DNA of 64,000 bases from Lachancea mirantina (taxonomy: Eukaryota; Ascomycota; Saccharomycetes; Saccharomycetales; Saccharomycetaceae), in assembly GCA_900074745.1 (NCBI GenBank), contig LT598469.1:1364001-1428000 (forward strand), in the 5' to 3' direction. Under the pieces are notes generated by a model that saw nothing but the letters and a program-made list of their open reading frames with translations, had not been told where the DNA came from and ran no database searches. The position numbers and the translations under genes were made by a program. Shown here in pieces: positions 1 through 10,587 of the stretch. Position 1 is the stretch's first letter, and each line of letters begins with the position of its first letter.

Positions 1-1238
1 AGAAAAGTGGTTACTTGCTTCCAGATATACAACCACCGTGTTTCCGATGCAGCAGGCACCAACGGGATTGAAGCTTTCATTAATGAAGACCTCAAAACAG
101 AAGTGTGCTTCATCTTGTGAGCCAACCGTGTGATACGCGCCAGTGCCAAGCTAAACTTTGTGTTTGCTTTCAGGTTTTTCACTACATCTTGGAAAAGAAT
201 GTTCAAAATATGGTTTCCACACCGGAAAATATGGAAGTTTCCCAGACGATCGAACGTCTTGGATTTGCATTTCTTGAAATGGTCATGGACAAGGTGGGAA
301 TGCATGCATATGTTGTTTGTGGCATTATCACAAGTAATTGTTGCAACTCGATCATCTATTTCATACTCTTTCATCACATCCCGAACTTCCTTGAAAAGAT
401 TTTCCCCGGTGTGTGGTGTGTCGCTAACATCAATGAAACCTAGGATGTGGGTGTTGTACGGAGCGTAATGGTTATTAAGAAGAGCCTTGCTGCTGCCAAC
501 ATCAGTCAGCATAGCATCATTTATAAGATTGGGAGCAAATGATGCGGCTACAGCAAGATATGATCTTCCATTCCCGCCGGACCAGATATCCAGTTCAATG
601 TTAATGAAGTCAGTTTTACTCAATACTTTTTTAAGTGCAGTATTGAAGTGATTGGTATAGTTCGATAGCCTGTCAATGATCGCTGGACGAGATTTTATCA
701 ATTTAATACCAGAGCAGGCTTCGCTAATGACGTTCCAGCTTTTGCCTTCGAAGAAGGAGAACGGGACTAACTTTTCCGTCAAAAGCAACAGGATACCAAA
801 ATCGCCAGGGCTATGCTTCCATTCTGCGGTTATTGCAGCTGGCGGTGGCAAGGAACGACACTTGACTCCTAATTGGCTGAGACTCCTAGATTTTTCTTCT
901 TCTTTTCGACCGTTTTGGTATGCTAGAGGATGAACGTTCTTTACGTGTTTTGAAAGGTTTCCTGTGGACCTCGCTTCCTTGAATTCGCGTTTGCAATGAA
1001 CACAAGAGGCAATCTTTAGTCCATCCACCTCTGTAACATCGAAGTGGCGGCGAAGGGCTGATCGATCCATCCATCCAGTTACTTTAAGTTGTCTAGTAGG
1101 TGTAATAGGAATGGAGGAGCCATCTGCCGCATCTACTGGGTTTGAGACACGTGGCTCTGGGGTGAGAGTCTCACCTTCCAAATCTGAGGTTTCGTCGGAA
1201 AGCTCTTCAATCTGATAAGACTCTTGGACCGCTATCAT
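1..1238 (-). CDS. hAT transposase, intact N-terminal 412 codons, partial at left edge
   Basis: Reading the minus strand from the ATG at 1238 gives an uninterrupted frame of at least 412 codons that leaves the window. A BED-type zinc finger sits at residues about 73-105 (C79, C82, H98, H103; core STGNLSKHVKNVH). Residues about 215-220 read ELDIWSG, carrying the first catalytic aspartate (D217). About residue 300 reads ITCDNATNN, with the second aspartate (D304). The TRW motif follows near the edge. The third catalytic residue and the dimerisation domain would lie outside. No stop or frameshift is seen, unlike the neighbouring copy at 1874-4303, so this element may be young or active. A domesticated hAT-derived host gene cannot be excluded without the other end. 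Confidence 0.8.
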   Translation of the reverse strand, partial: MIAVQESYQIEELSDETSDLEGETLTPEPRVSNPVDAADGSSIPITPTRQLKVTGWMDRSALRRHFDVTEVDGLKIASCVHCKREFKEARSTGNLSKHVKNVHPLAYQNGRKEEEKSRSLSQLGVKCRSLPPPAAITAEWKHSPGDFGILLLLTEKLVPFSFFEGKSWNVISEACSGIKLIKSRPAIIDRLSNYTNHFNTALKKVLSKTDFINIELDIWSGGNGRSYLAVAASFAPNLINDAMLTDVGSSKALLNNHYAPYNTHILGFIDVSDTPHTGENLFKEVRDVMKEYEIDDRVATITCDNATNNICMHSHLVHDHFKKCKSKTFDRLGNFHIFRCGNHILNILFQDVVKNLKANTKFSLALARITRLAHKMKHTSVLRSSLMKASIPLVPAASETRWLYIWKQVTTF

Positions 1239-1503
1239 TGTGTGTCAGCTGAGTAGTTCGAACCGGGGAGCGGTTGGTCTGGATCATGTATGTTAAATAT
1301 TTGAATTTTTGACGCCAGAAATTTTCTTTACGCGTTTCGGTTCTTGAAAGGGTATCCAGTGTTAAAGGACGCGGGTTGCTGGCGGGTCGCCTATTTTTTC
1401 ACGCGAGTAATAGGCGAATGAACGTGACGGCGCACGCGAATACTATGTGGGTTTCCTGGATAAGGGTTACCCAGCCTAAGATGGTACCCGAAATACAGCT
1501 CTG
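1..1503 (-). mobile_element. hAT-family DNA transposon, left part outside window
   Basis: A leftward-reading hAT element whose transposase starts at 1238 and runs off the left edge. The region upstream of the gene holds GGGTAACC/GGTACC-type words around 1465-1490. On the minus strand a possible terminus begins at 1503 with CAGAGCTGTATTTCGGGTAC, which fits the loose CAGNG start of hAT terminal repeats and resembles the end of the neighbouring element near 5030 read inward. The other terminus lies outside the window, so the boundary and target duplication cannot be verified. hAT elements of the Rover/Roamer type are known from Lachancea and Kluyveromyces; assignment to a named family is inference. 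Confidence 0.65.
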
Positions 1504-1873
1504 ACCCATCATAACCCATCACAACTCACGAAGGTGTTTTTTATCGTCATCTTTATTTTTCCAATATAGAAGTTGACCATTCTCTTTCAAACATTAAGCA
1601 GTAGAACAAAACATGCCTCAAAGAATTTTGGAGTTGCTTGTTCTTAGAAGCCAAGCACACTCAGCGTTCACTGAAGGTCTAATGGCCACGCGTGATTGAC
1701 CTGCATAAGCTTTTTGCTGATTTTCGATCCTGTCCAGTCCTCCATTTTTTTACGCGTTTTTTTTTACCAATCGTGGTGCTTTTTACAACCTATAAATTCT
1801 GCCCTAACAACTCGAGGGCCAATTTAGATCGTTTGCACTTTTACACAACCAAGAAAGAGCAACTCAACCTTCC
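1239..1873. other. intergenic between two divergent hAT genes
   Basis: No gene is seen here. It should contain both elements' promoters and two element termini. It includes a homopurine/homopyrimidine-poor stretch with GGGTTACCC and GTACCC words (1465-1490) and the repeated word ACCCATCA (1504-1522). Exact terminal repeats and target duplications could not be fixed by eye. Confidence 0.5.
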
Positions 1874-4303
1874 ATGGAATCGCAGCCTTCAATTCAACCA
1901 ATAATTACACAGCCTATGCCTATAGAGATCACTGGTCGCGTTAGCCGCTCAGCTCCTCCTGAGGCAGGAAATTCGTTCACTGATGTTGCAACACGTCATG
2001 AAACTTTGGGAGAGTCACCAAAATCACTTAAACCAAGTGGCTGGATGTTGAAGTCATCTCTTCGGCCCTTTTTTGAGTTTCCGACAATCAACGGTAAGAA
2101 GTTTGCACAGTGTCTCTATTGTGGAAAGCGGTATCCTGAAGGTGAGTCAACGGGAAATTTGTCTAAACACATCCGGCATGCGCATCCGGCAGCTTTCAAA
2201 AACAAGAATAACGATAAAGTTAAAAAGTCGAGAACTTTAGACGTTTTTGTGCGGAGATCAACCGCTTTGAGGGTGTCTAGTATAATAAGAGACGAATACA
2301 AGAAAAATCCCGAGGCTTTCCAAACGGTCCTGCTTGTTACAGAGGGCTTCCTTCCATTTAGCTATGTGCAGCTTAATACTTGGAACATTATCAACAGCTC
2401 AAGACAGTCAAAATTCATTCAATCAAGAACTACCCTTGTGAAAAAGCTTGAATTATTTTCTGGTTACATGGATGAGTGCTTAGCACTGAATCTAAAAGAC
2501 ACCCATCTCGTGAACGTTTTGTTAGATATCTGGACCGCGCCCAACGGTGAATCATTTTTGGGCATTATGGTTTCATTTGTTCCAAATATTTTCAATGAAA
2601 CTACGTTGAGATTTAGCCACAGCGCCTTCAATATTTTTCAACCGGAACAATAAAGCTCAAAATACGCACTTGCTTGACTTTGTAAGCCTCGGCACAAAGA
2701 GTCATACTGGGCAATACATCTATACTCTAGTGTCATCCCTTCTAGAGAAGCATAAATTATTAGACAAAGTGGCTACCATAACAATGGATAATGCCTCCAA
2801 TAATGGTGCTTTTTATCTTTTTTGGTTCACGATAATTTGAAGTTGTACAAACCATTGGCTCACCGTCTTTTCAAGCGGGTGCGCTACATTAGGTGTACCA
2901 GCCATGTTTTGAACCTGCAAGTTCAAAAGTTGTTTCACCATCTTTATTCTGAGGTCAAATTTGCGGATGCTTACACCAATATCGTGAAGCTGGCGAAAAT
3001 TATGAGATATTCCACCCGCATAGCAACTGGTCTGAAAATTGCGAAAGTTCCCGTGATTCCACTTGAATGTCCAACCAGATGGATGCTAAAGTGGCGTCAA
3101 ATTGAGAGATTTTTGGCAAACCGTAACTTATATGAAGCATGGTGCCAGAAAACGAAAGAGATGGGTGGAGAGAAACTCTCCTCTAAAATGGAAAAGTACC
3201 TTATTTTGGATGCGAGGACGGCCCAATTATTGAAGTACTTCGTCGAGGCCTGTGAACTGTTCAACAATCTAACTCTAAAATTGCAGGAAGATGATTACAA
3301 TTGCCTGTCAAATGCCGTTCCCTTCTATTACCTTCTAGATCATTACTACACGGCCGCTTCACAAGCTGTGGAAGGTGTTACATTTTCTAGCTCCTCTTCA
3401 GCTACCAATTTCTCTTGCCTTAATGGCTCTTCAGCGCTGCACCCTGAGGATAGAGAACTTGTTCTGCAGGCCATGATGGTGGCACAGAAGTCACATTTGA
3501 ACTACTTTGCTGAGGTCAAGAAAGACCCCATTTACTATTTGTCTGTTATGCTCGATCCTAGACATAAACGGAAAAACTTTACCGCACAATGTCTACGCCA
3601 GAGGCTAATGAACGTATTCAGCTATGTGAAGCTTTCATCAGAAATTATTTCAAAGAATATGAATCCATCGGCCCTTCAGAAGAGGTTAACACGTGTATCG
3701 AACCCAGTTGTCACACGGATCAAAATATCTTTGATTTTGACCGACACCTACTGGGATTAGTTGATACCAATGCTGAAGATGAACAGGTGGTTGACGGCAA
3801 CGCTGTAGACACAGCTGAATTGGATTAATTACTTGGGAGAGCCCATTTTAGCTTCCAACTCGAGAGAAGCGGCCATTTCTTGGTGGTTCGACAGACGTCT
3901 AAGATTTCCACGGCTCTTCAAGCTTGCAATGTCTTGTTTCTACACCAAAATTTCTACTTGCGATGTTGAGAGGTGCTTTTCTTTGGCTGGAAGGGTTATG
4001 CGGAAGGATCGTACGCGGTTAACTAGGAAGAATGTGAGAACCTCGATGGTTTTAAGAGATAGGTTCCTGAAATTTGACTTCTATCAGTGCGACACAAGCT
4101 CGTTAACTCCTAAAGAGTTCGAAGAAGTGGAAAACGAGTCCGAACTGTGTGTTTCAGACTTTGACGGATCTGATTGTTATCTCGACAGTGAAGAAGACGA
4201 TTTACACTTAGCCTCCACCAGTAATGAGGAGACTTGCGTTTCAACAGACTCAGCGGAAGATCTGACTAATAGCTCACTAAGTAGGAGAAAGGAGGGGAAC
4301 TAA
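1874..4303 (+). pseudogene. hAT transposase, broken by about four frameshifts
   Basis: Pieces of one hAT transposase occur in order. 1874-2653 carries an N-terminal BED finger (CLYCGKRYPEGESTGNLSKH) and the first aspartate in LLDIWTAPNG. About 2646-2825, in another frame, has the second aspartate in ITMDNASNN. 2822-about 3600 has CPTRWMLKW. About 3589-3828 is again in another frame. 3833-4303 is the C-terminal dimerisation region (DVERCFSLAGRVMRKDRTRL) ending in an acidic tail. Alternation between frames implies four shifts, so no full transposase can be made. Start taken at the ATG at 1874. The protein is clearly related to, but different from, the intact transposase at the left edge. Confidence 0.8.
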
Positions 4304-4533
4304 AGTTACGTGCTTTGCCAAGAGAAGGCGCTAAATCCTTTTCAAAATATAGCTAGCCTTGTGCAGGTTATGTCACTTTCAACGTAAACTCATCGCAACT
4401 CATACGTAATTAATGATAGTACTTACTAGGACTCATCGCCTTTGACGGTGGGTGGGTTTTTGTAATCCTCGGTGGGTAAAGCGATTACCCGGTAGGGATA
4501 AAATGTTACCGGGTATACTCAGTGATCATGTCT
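4048..4533 (+). repeat. first copy of 486-bp direct repeat flanking the N gap
   Basis: This segment recurs at 4554-5039 with constant offset 506. The only difference noticed is around 4457-4465, next to a T run. It covers the last ~85 codons of the transposase and its 3' tail. The copy stops exactly at the N run, as expected for the end of a contig. Confidence 0.9.
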
Positions 4534-4553
4534 NNNNNNNNNNNNNNNNNNNN
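4534..4553. other. assembly gap of 20 N
   Basis: Twenty Ns between two copies of the same 486 bp. The layout is that of two contigs overlapping inside the transposon that a scaffolder joined without merging. Biological meaning is unlikely. Confidence 0.97.
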
Positions 4554-5039
4554 GGTTTTAAGAGATAGGTTCCTGAAATTTGACTTCTATCAGTGCGACA
4601 CAAGCTCGTTAACTCCTAAAGAGTTCGAAGAAGTGGAAAACGAGTCCGAACTGTGTGTTTCAGACTTTGACGGATCTGATTGTTATCTCGACAGTGAAGA
4701 AGACGATTTACACTTAGCCTCCACCAGTAATGAGGAGACTTGCGTTTCAACAGACTCAGCGGAAGATCTGACTAATAGCTCACTAAGTAGGAGAAAGGAG
4801 GGGAACTAAAGTTACGTGCTTTGCCAAGAGAAGGCGCTAAATCCTTTTCAAAATATAGCTAGCCTTGTGCAGGTTATGTCACTTTCAACGTAAACTCATC
4901 GCAACTCATACGTAATTAATGATAGTACTTACTAGGACTCATCGCCTTTGACGGTGGGTGGGTTTTTTGAATCCTCGGTGGGTAAAGCGATTACCCGGTA
5001 GGGATAAAATGTTACCGGGTATACTCAGTGATCATGTCT
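4554..5039 (+). repeat. second copy of 486-bp direct repeat (assembly duplication)
   Basis: Copy of 4048-4533. It begins in mid-codon directly after the Ns and continues without a break into unique DNA at 5040. The open frame at 4554-4809 is the duplicated C-terminus of the transposase and should not be counted as a separate gene. Confidence 0.9.
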
Positions 5040-5232
5040 GGATATCTGTCTTTCAGCACAGGGGACGAATTTGGGTCGTCAACAGTCCTCACGGATCCAG
5101 ATCACTTACAAGAGATCACTTACAAGAGAGATCAAAAGCCCAGCGTATCCAATATGAATCCACCACGAACGCAAGAAGTTGAATATATGAAGACTGAGTA
5201 AGAGGTCAAAAGCAAGCCGCTAGATAACTCCA

Positions 5233-5385
5233 CTAGCTCTCAATTAGATGAATCATGAGTGACAACTCGTCAAATGCTTGCAGCTGATTCAACGTCAATC
5301 CCGTGAAACGTGATCTCTTTTCTAAAGCTTCTAAAATATTGAACAAAGCGTAGCCTACTATGAGCACGATACGATTCTCGGCCAT
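5233..5385 (-). CDS. possible 50-residue ORF or gene relic
   Basis: An ATG-initiated minus-strand frame of 50 codons, beginning MAENRIVLIVGYALF and ending LMIHLIES, with a short hydrophobic stretch near the N-terminus. A stop lies just upstream in the same frame. A second short open frame without ATG (about 5370-5505, minus) adjoins it and has a lysine/glutamate-rich, helix-like composition. Together they could be the remains of one small gene broken by a frameshift, or chance. I do not recognise either. Confidence 0.2.
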   Translation of the reverse strand: MAENRIVLIVGYALFNILEALEKRSRFTGLTLNQLQAFDELSLMIHLIES

Positions 5386-5548
5386 GTGCCGCGCTCTTTA
5401 GATTTAATCTCCTTTAGACGTTCTTCGGCCAATTTCAGATTTCCATATTGATTATGAACAAACTTGCAAGCTTCTCCAGGTGTTGCGAATTTTCACATAC
5501 AATTCCGTATGTTATAATATGAGTATGTAATGAGTAGCGATATCTAAA

Positions 5549-5583
5549 GGGTCTGGGTTTTGTTATAAACAAAACCCAGACCC
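5549..5583. repeat. perfect 16-bp inverted repeat, 3-nt loop
   Basis: Arms 5549-5564 (GGGTCTGGGTTTTGTT) and 5568-5583 are exact reverse complements around loop ATA. A further AAA/TTT pairing lies outside a single unpaired C. It sits about 320 bp upstream of ATP2. Confidence 0.9.
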
Positions 5584-5603
5584 CTTTTAAAACCCCTACA
5601 CCC

Positions 5604-5629
5604 CACGTGTTACACTCTCATTAGCCAAT
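5604..5629 (+). promoter_or_regulatory. CACGTG box and CCAAT box in the ATP2 promoter
   Basis: CACGTG (5604-5609) matches a Cbf1-type E-box. GCCAATCAG (CCAAT at 5625-5629) matches the Hap2/3/4/5 site that controls respiratory genes in yeasts. Both lie about 275-300 bp before the ATP2 start. Function is inferred from motif and target. Confidence 0.5.
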
Positions 5630-5891
5630 CAGCACGCTTCGTTTAAAGGTAGTGAAAATTTTCCAAATTGACCACCAGAACCACGAATCGCCTTCTTCAA
5701 TTTTCTCACAGACAGTCCGGGCCGGGTTAGCCAGTGAGATCCCGAAGCCCCTTTATAAAACCTGCAGCATTTACAAGTGGTTAAAAAAATCCTATACTTT
5801 CATTTAGAAAAACAGACTTCGTCAAAACCTTTTTATCCGCTTGGTGGATATTCTGTTGTTAACGTAAAGCCTGTAGTAGCCTCTACACTAA

Positions 5892-7406
<1,515 letters not shown>

Positions 7407-7872
7407 TAGGTGCAATCCCCGAAAAAAATTCAAAACGCAACAATTCATGCATGTACAGAAAGTAACAGTTTGAAAAGATACATTTATGATGATGATGAGA
7501 AAATGCTGTTGTTGGCCTATTTTTTTCTACACCTGCCGTGAATCCTTTCACTAAAAGGCCAGCTATGGGAATGCCATTTAAATACAGAACTCAATCCTTT
7601 TTTTATATTCAACTTACTAGTCAAAATTCCGAAGAAGACGTTTATTATACACATACACTTGGCTTTTTGTAGGCAGGGGTTCTTCAGATTCAAGAGCTCC
7701 TATGGAACAGCGTGGCTCTTCCTCGAAATTAACACTGATCACGTGATTTCTTCGGTTTTCCCAGATTTCGATACGATTATTAAGGAATTACTCGGTGAGA
7801 AGTAATAACTCTGGGGTTTTGATTCAAGTCTTCAATGCCGTAAACTCGAGATAATTTAGCAATCCGTGGGAC
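7407..7872. other. intergenic, ATP2 terminator and IBA57 promoter
   Basis: AT-rich spacer between two rightward genes. TTTTTTATATTC (7598-7609) could act in 3' processing of ATP2. A TCACGTGAT box lies at 7739-7747, about 130 bp before IBA57. Nothing else is seen. Confidence 0.4.
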
Positions 7873-9297
7873 ATGGCGAGAGTTGCAGCGGTAAAAGGGT
7901 ACACAAATTTAATTTCGGCGGTTAGAAATTACAGCGACACGCAAAAGATCACTAAAGCATCAGTAAAGTATTGTGCTTTACCGCAGAAGTCATACATTAA
8001 AGTACGAGGTCCCGATAGTGTACCATTTCTCAATGGATTGACAACATCCAAACTTTTACCCCTATATGTTAAAAAAAATCTCACAACGATTGGAAGTGAC
8101 GAGACTAGCAAGCTGATTGATATAAAGGACTACGACTATATTAAGGGTAATGCTGGTTTATTTAACGAGTTTGGTGAAGATGGGCCATATATCTCACGTT
8201 TTGGGACGTACACTGGGTTTTTGAACAGCAAAGGAAAACTGCTTACAGACTCGATCATTTATCCGACTCCAGTTTGGCCCGAAGATGTCTATGCGAACAA
8301 GTTCCCAAGATTTTTATTGGAGCTTGACCAGAGTGTCATTCCTCGCATGTCAGCGATTCTGGAGACTCACAAATTGCTGCGAAAAGTGAAAATCGAAGTC
8401 GCAAGTCCCGCAGAGTTCAATACCTGGCATTTGTCAATCAAATTACCCTTACCTGCGCCCAAAGAAATGAACCCCTGGATTGAGAATCTCGTAGTACCTT
8501 CAGAATCATTGAAAACCCCTGATATCGCTCTCCAATTTGCTCGGCACGTTTTATCGATGCTGTTCCAAGGCAATGAGCACAAAGTTTGTGGAATGTATTT
8601 GGAAAAACGACTGCAAAATGTTTTATATGAAGACCCAGAGGCCCCACAAGATTTCAGAGTAGTAACTTCTCCTGAAGTGGAAGATATCGCGTCCATCTTC
8701 AATTTCGAGATGATGCCCTTTCAGTTCGATTGCTCAGAAATCAGCGTTTCAGAGGCACGGCGCACGAGATACAAGCATGGATTGCTCGATAGTTTGTCCG
8801 ATTTCAAGGCAGAATCGTTGCTCCCCTTGGAAATGAATTTCGATTATCTACCGAACGCCGTCAGCTTTGACAAAGGATGCTACGTTGGTCAAGAACTTAC
8901 CGCTAGAACATACGCGACGGGCGTACTTCGAAAGCGATGTGTGGCTGTCCGAATTGATAATTTCGCAAAACTGACATCTTCAACGCGAAACACATACTTC
9001 GACATTAAAAGCTCGCAAACATCATCCAGGCCGGTCGATTCGGCGCCGTCCCCATTTCAGAATGCAAAAGCAGGTGCTCGAAATCGGCGTCAAAAACCCG
9101 CAGGAACGCTTTTATGTCACGAAAAGGATTTCGGGGTAGCTCTGCTTAGAACCGAGTTTTTCAAATCACTATTTTCGCGTGGGGAAAATGGAGATTTTTA
9201 CATAGAGGAACCTGTTTCTGGGGATAAGATCACGATTATTCCACAGAAGCCATTTTGGTATGATGACTGGCTCGATGAAAACCAAGATACTTTATGA
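7873..9297 (+). CDS. IBA57: mitochondrial Fe-S cluster assembly factor Iba57 (Caf17)
   Basis: Folate-binding GcvT/YgfZ-family protein that works with Isa1/Isa2 in the matrix to insert [4Fe-4S] clusters into aconitase, homoaconitase and lipoate/biotin synthases. The 474-residue product carries the family signature KGCYVGQELTART (about residues 334-346), with the conserved cysteine. The start region is basic and hydroxylated, suiting a presequence. The segment SGRPVDSAPSPF-like (about 380-410) before the C-terminal barrel is low complexity. Gene order with ATP2 and RPS5 equals S. cerevisiae YJR121W-YJR123W, which supports orthology with YJR122W. Confidence 0.95.
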   Translation: MARVAAVKGYTNLISAVRNYSDTQKITKASVKYCALPQKSYIKVRGPDSVPFLNGLTTSKLLPLYVKKNLTTIGSDETSKLIDIKDYDYIKGNAGLFNEFGEDGPYISRFGTYTGFLNSKGKLLTDSIIYPTPVWPEDVYANKFPRFLLELDQSVIPRMSAILETHKLLRKVKIEVASPAEFNTWHLSIKLPLPAPKEMNPWIENLVVPSESLKTPDIALQFARHVLSMLFQGNEHKVCGMYLEKRLQNVLYEDPEAPQDFRVVTSPEVEDIASIFNFEMMPFQFDCSEISVSEARRTRYKHGLLDSLSDFKAESLLPLEMNFDYLPNAVSFDKGCYVGQELTARTYATGVLRKRCVAVRIDNFAKLTSSTRNTYFDIKSSQTSSRPVDSAPSPFQNAKAGARNRRQKPAGTLLCHEKDFGVALLRTEFFKSLFSRGENGDFYIEEPVSGDKITIIPQKPFWYDDWLDENQDTL

Positions 9298-9475
9298 TGA
9301 GAATGTACATATTTATTGAATCTCGTAAACTTTAAGTTTTGATTTGAGGGCGCGCACTGTAGATTGTCCGCACTGTCAGGACTGAGATTTGTCTTTGAAT
9401 TAATCCATTCTCAAAGCTCCTAGCTGTACTCATCGCAGGTGCCGGTGCTTCACTTAAAAACTCTGTGACTTGCTG

Positions 9476-9506
9476 AACCCAAACATTTATAACATCCATA
9501 CATTTT
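9476..9506 (+). promoter_or_regulatory. tandem Rap1-type sites upstream of RPS5
   Basis: AACCCAAACATTT (9476-9488) and ACATCCATACATTTT (9492-9506) closely match the Rap1 consensus ACACCCATACATTT, in the same orientation and 16 bp apart. Tandem Rap1 sites a few hundred bases before the ATG are the hallmark of yeast ribosomal-protein promoters. Confidence 0.7.
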
Positions 9507-9539
9507 CTGGTTTAGATTTTTTTATTTTCAAAAAAATAG

Positions 9540-9790
9540 ATCCATGGGATGCTAGCGTCGTCGTTTGCGTCCCACCTTGGGTGAGATCCGCAACATGCCC
9601 GAGGCAGGATGCGCCGCAGTGGTATGGCAAGCTCTAGGCAGAGACTGGGACGAGCGCTGGTGGGAACCACTCGGCTTCCGCCTACCGTTTGATCCTGGAT
9701 TGGGGGCGGCGAGCCCTCTGCGACGCTAGTCGGTCTGCCAGGCTAGGCGGAGAATCGTGGGATCTGCTTGGCCTCAGGGTCGCGTGCTGC
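9540..9790. ncRNA. GC-rich hairpin-prone block, candidate structured RNA
   Basis: About 250 bp much richer in G+C than its surroundings. CTAGCGTCG (about 9552-9560) can pair with CGACGCTAG (9721-9729), closing a ~180-nt domain. Inside it CACC-TTG-GGTG and GTGG-GAA-CCAC form small hairpins. No long ORF, tRNA cloverleaf, B box, U1/U2/U6, SRP or RNase P signature was recognised. It may be a transcribed ncRNA, part of the RPS5 leader, or simply promoter DNA. Confidence 0.25.
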
Positions 9791-9909
9791 GTTAGCTCGT
9801 AACTTTTCACCATCTTTTCGGAACCCGCAATGAAGCCTGTGATAGAAAACATTTTTGGCTTGTTTAACTCGTTAGTGTGATAATAGCAAGGACCTCAGAG
9901 TGCACCAAC

Positions 9910-10587
9910 ATGTCTGATCACGAAGCTCCAGTTGAAGTTCAAGAAGAGTTCGAAGTCGTGGAGGAATTCACCCCAGTTGAATTGGCCACCCCCATTCCTG
10001 AGGAAGTCCAACAGGCTCAAAATGAGATCAAGTTGTTCAACAAGTGGTCTTTCGAAGATGTTGAAGTGAAGGATGCCTCTTTGGTCGACTACGTCCAAAT
10101 CAGACAACCAATCTTCGTTCCTCACACTGCTGGCCGTTACGCCAACAAGAGATTCAGAAAGGCTCAATGTCCAATTCTAGAGAGATTGACCAACTCTTTG
10201 ATGATGAACGGTAGAAACAACGGTAAGAAGTTGAAGGCCGTCAGAATTGTCAAGCACACTTTGGACATCATCAACGTCTTGACTGACCAAAACCCTCTAC
10301 AAGTTGTTGTTGACGCTATCACCAACACCGGTCCAAGAGAAGACACCACCAGAGTTGGTGGTGGTGGTGCTGCCAGACGTCAAGCCGTCGATGTCTCTCC
10401 TTTGAGAAGAGTCAACCAAGCCATCGCTTTGTTGACCATTGGTGCCAGAGAAGCCTCTTTCAGAAACATCAAGTCTATCGCTGAAACTTTGGCCGAAGAA
10501 TTGATCAACGCTGCTAAGGGTTCTTCCACCTCTTACGCTATCAAGAAGAAGGACGAATTGGAGCGTGTCGCCAAGTCCAACCGTTAA
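9910..10587 (+). CDS. RPS5: 40S ribosomal protein uS7 (S5)
   Basis: Small-subunit protein of the 40S head, next to the mRNA exit and E-site tRNA; homologue of bacterial S7. The product is 225 residues from the ATG at 9910 ([17 protein letters not shown]), the same length as S. cerevisiae Rps5. An in-frame extension upstream has no ATG. The body contains the conserved [20 protein letters not shown]-like and [17 protein letters not shown] segments. Codon use is extremely biased (AAG, AGA, TTG, GTC), showing very high expression. Two Rap1-type sites lie about 400-430 bp upstream. Confidence 0.98.
   Translation: MSDHEAPVEVQEEFEVVEEFTPVELATPIPEEVQQAQNEIKLFNKWSFEDVEVKDASLVDYVQIRQPIFVPHTAGRYANKRFRKAQCPILERLTNSLMMNGRNNGKKLKAVRIVKHTLDIINVLTDQNPLQVVVDAITNTGPREDTTRVGGGGAARRQAVDVSPLRRVNQAIALLTIGAREASFRNIKSIAETLAEELINAAKGSSTSYAIKKKDELERVAKSNR

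Larger units (their letters stand above)
1874..5039 (+). mobile_element. degenerate hAT-family DNA transposon
   Basis: A rightward hAT element lying head-to-head with the one at the left edge. Transposase remnants cover 1874-4303 and a non-coding 3' tail follows. The likely right end is near 4529 (repeated at 5035 because of the assembly duplication), where GTATACTCAGTG closes a block of GGGTAA/TTACCC words. Read inward this end resembles the proposed terminus of the left element, which suggests related but distinct families. The left terminus was not pinned down. The element as given contains a 20-N gap and a repeated 486 bp, so its true length is about 506 bp less than shown. Confidence 0.7.
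9298..9909. other. long RPS5 upstream region
   Basis: Contains two Rap1-type sites (9476-9506) and then a compact GC-rich, hairpin-prone block at about 9540-9790, listed separately, before an AT-richer leader. No protein gene is seen. Confidence 0.6.
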
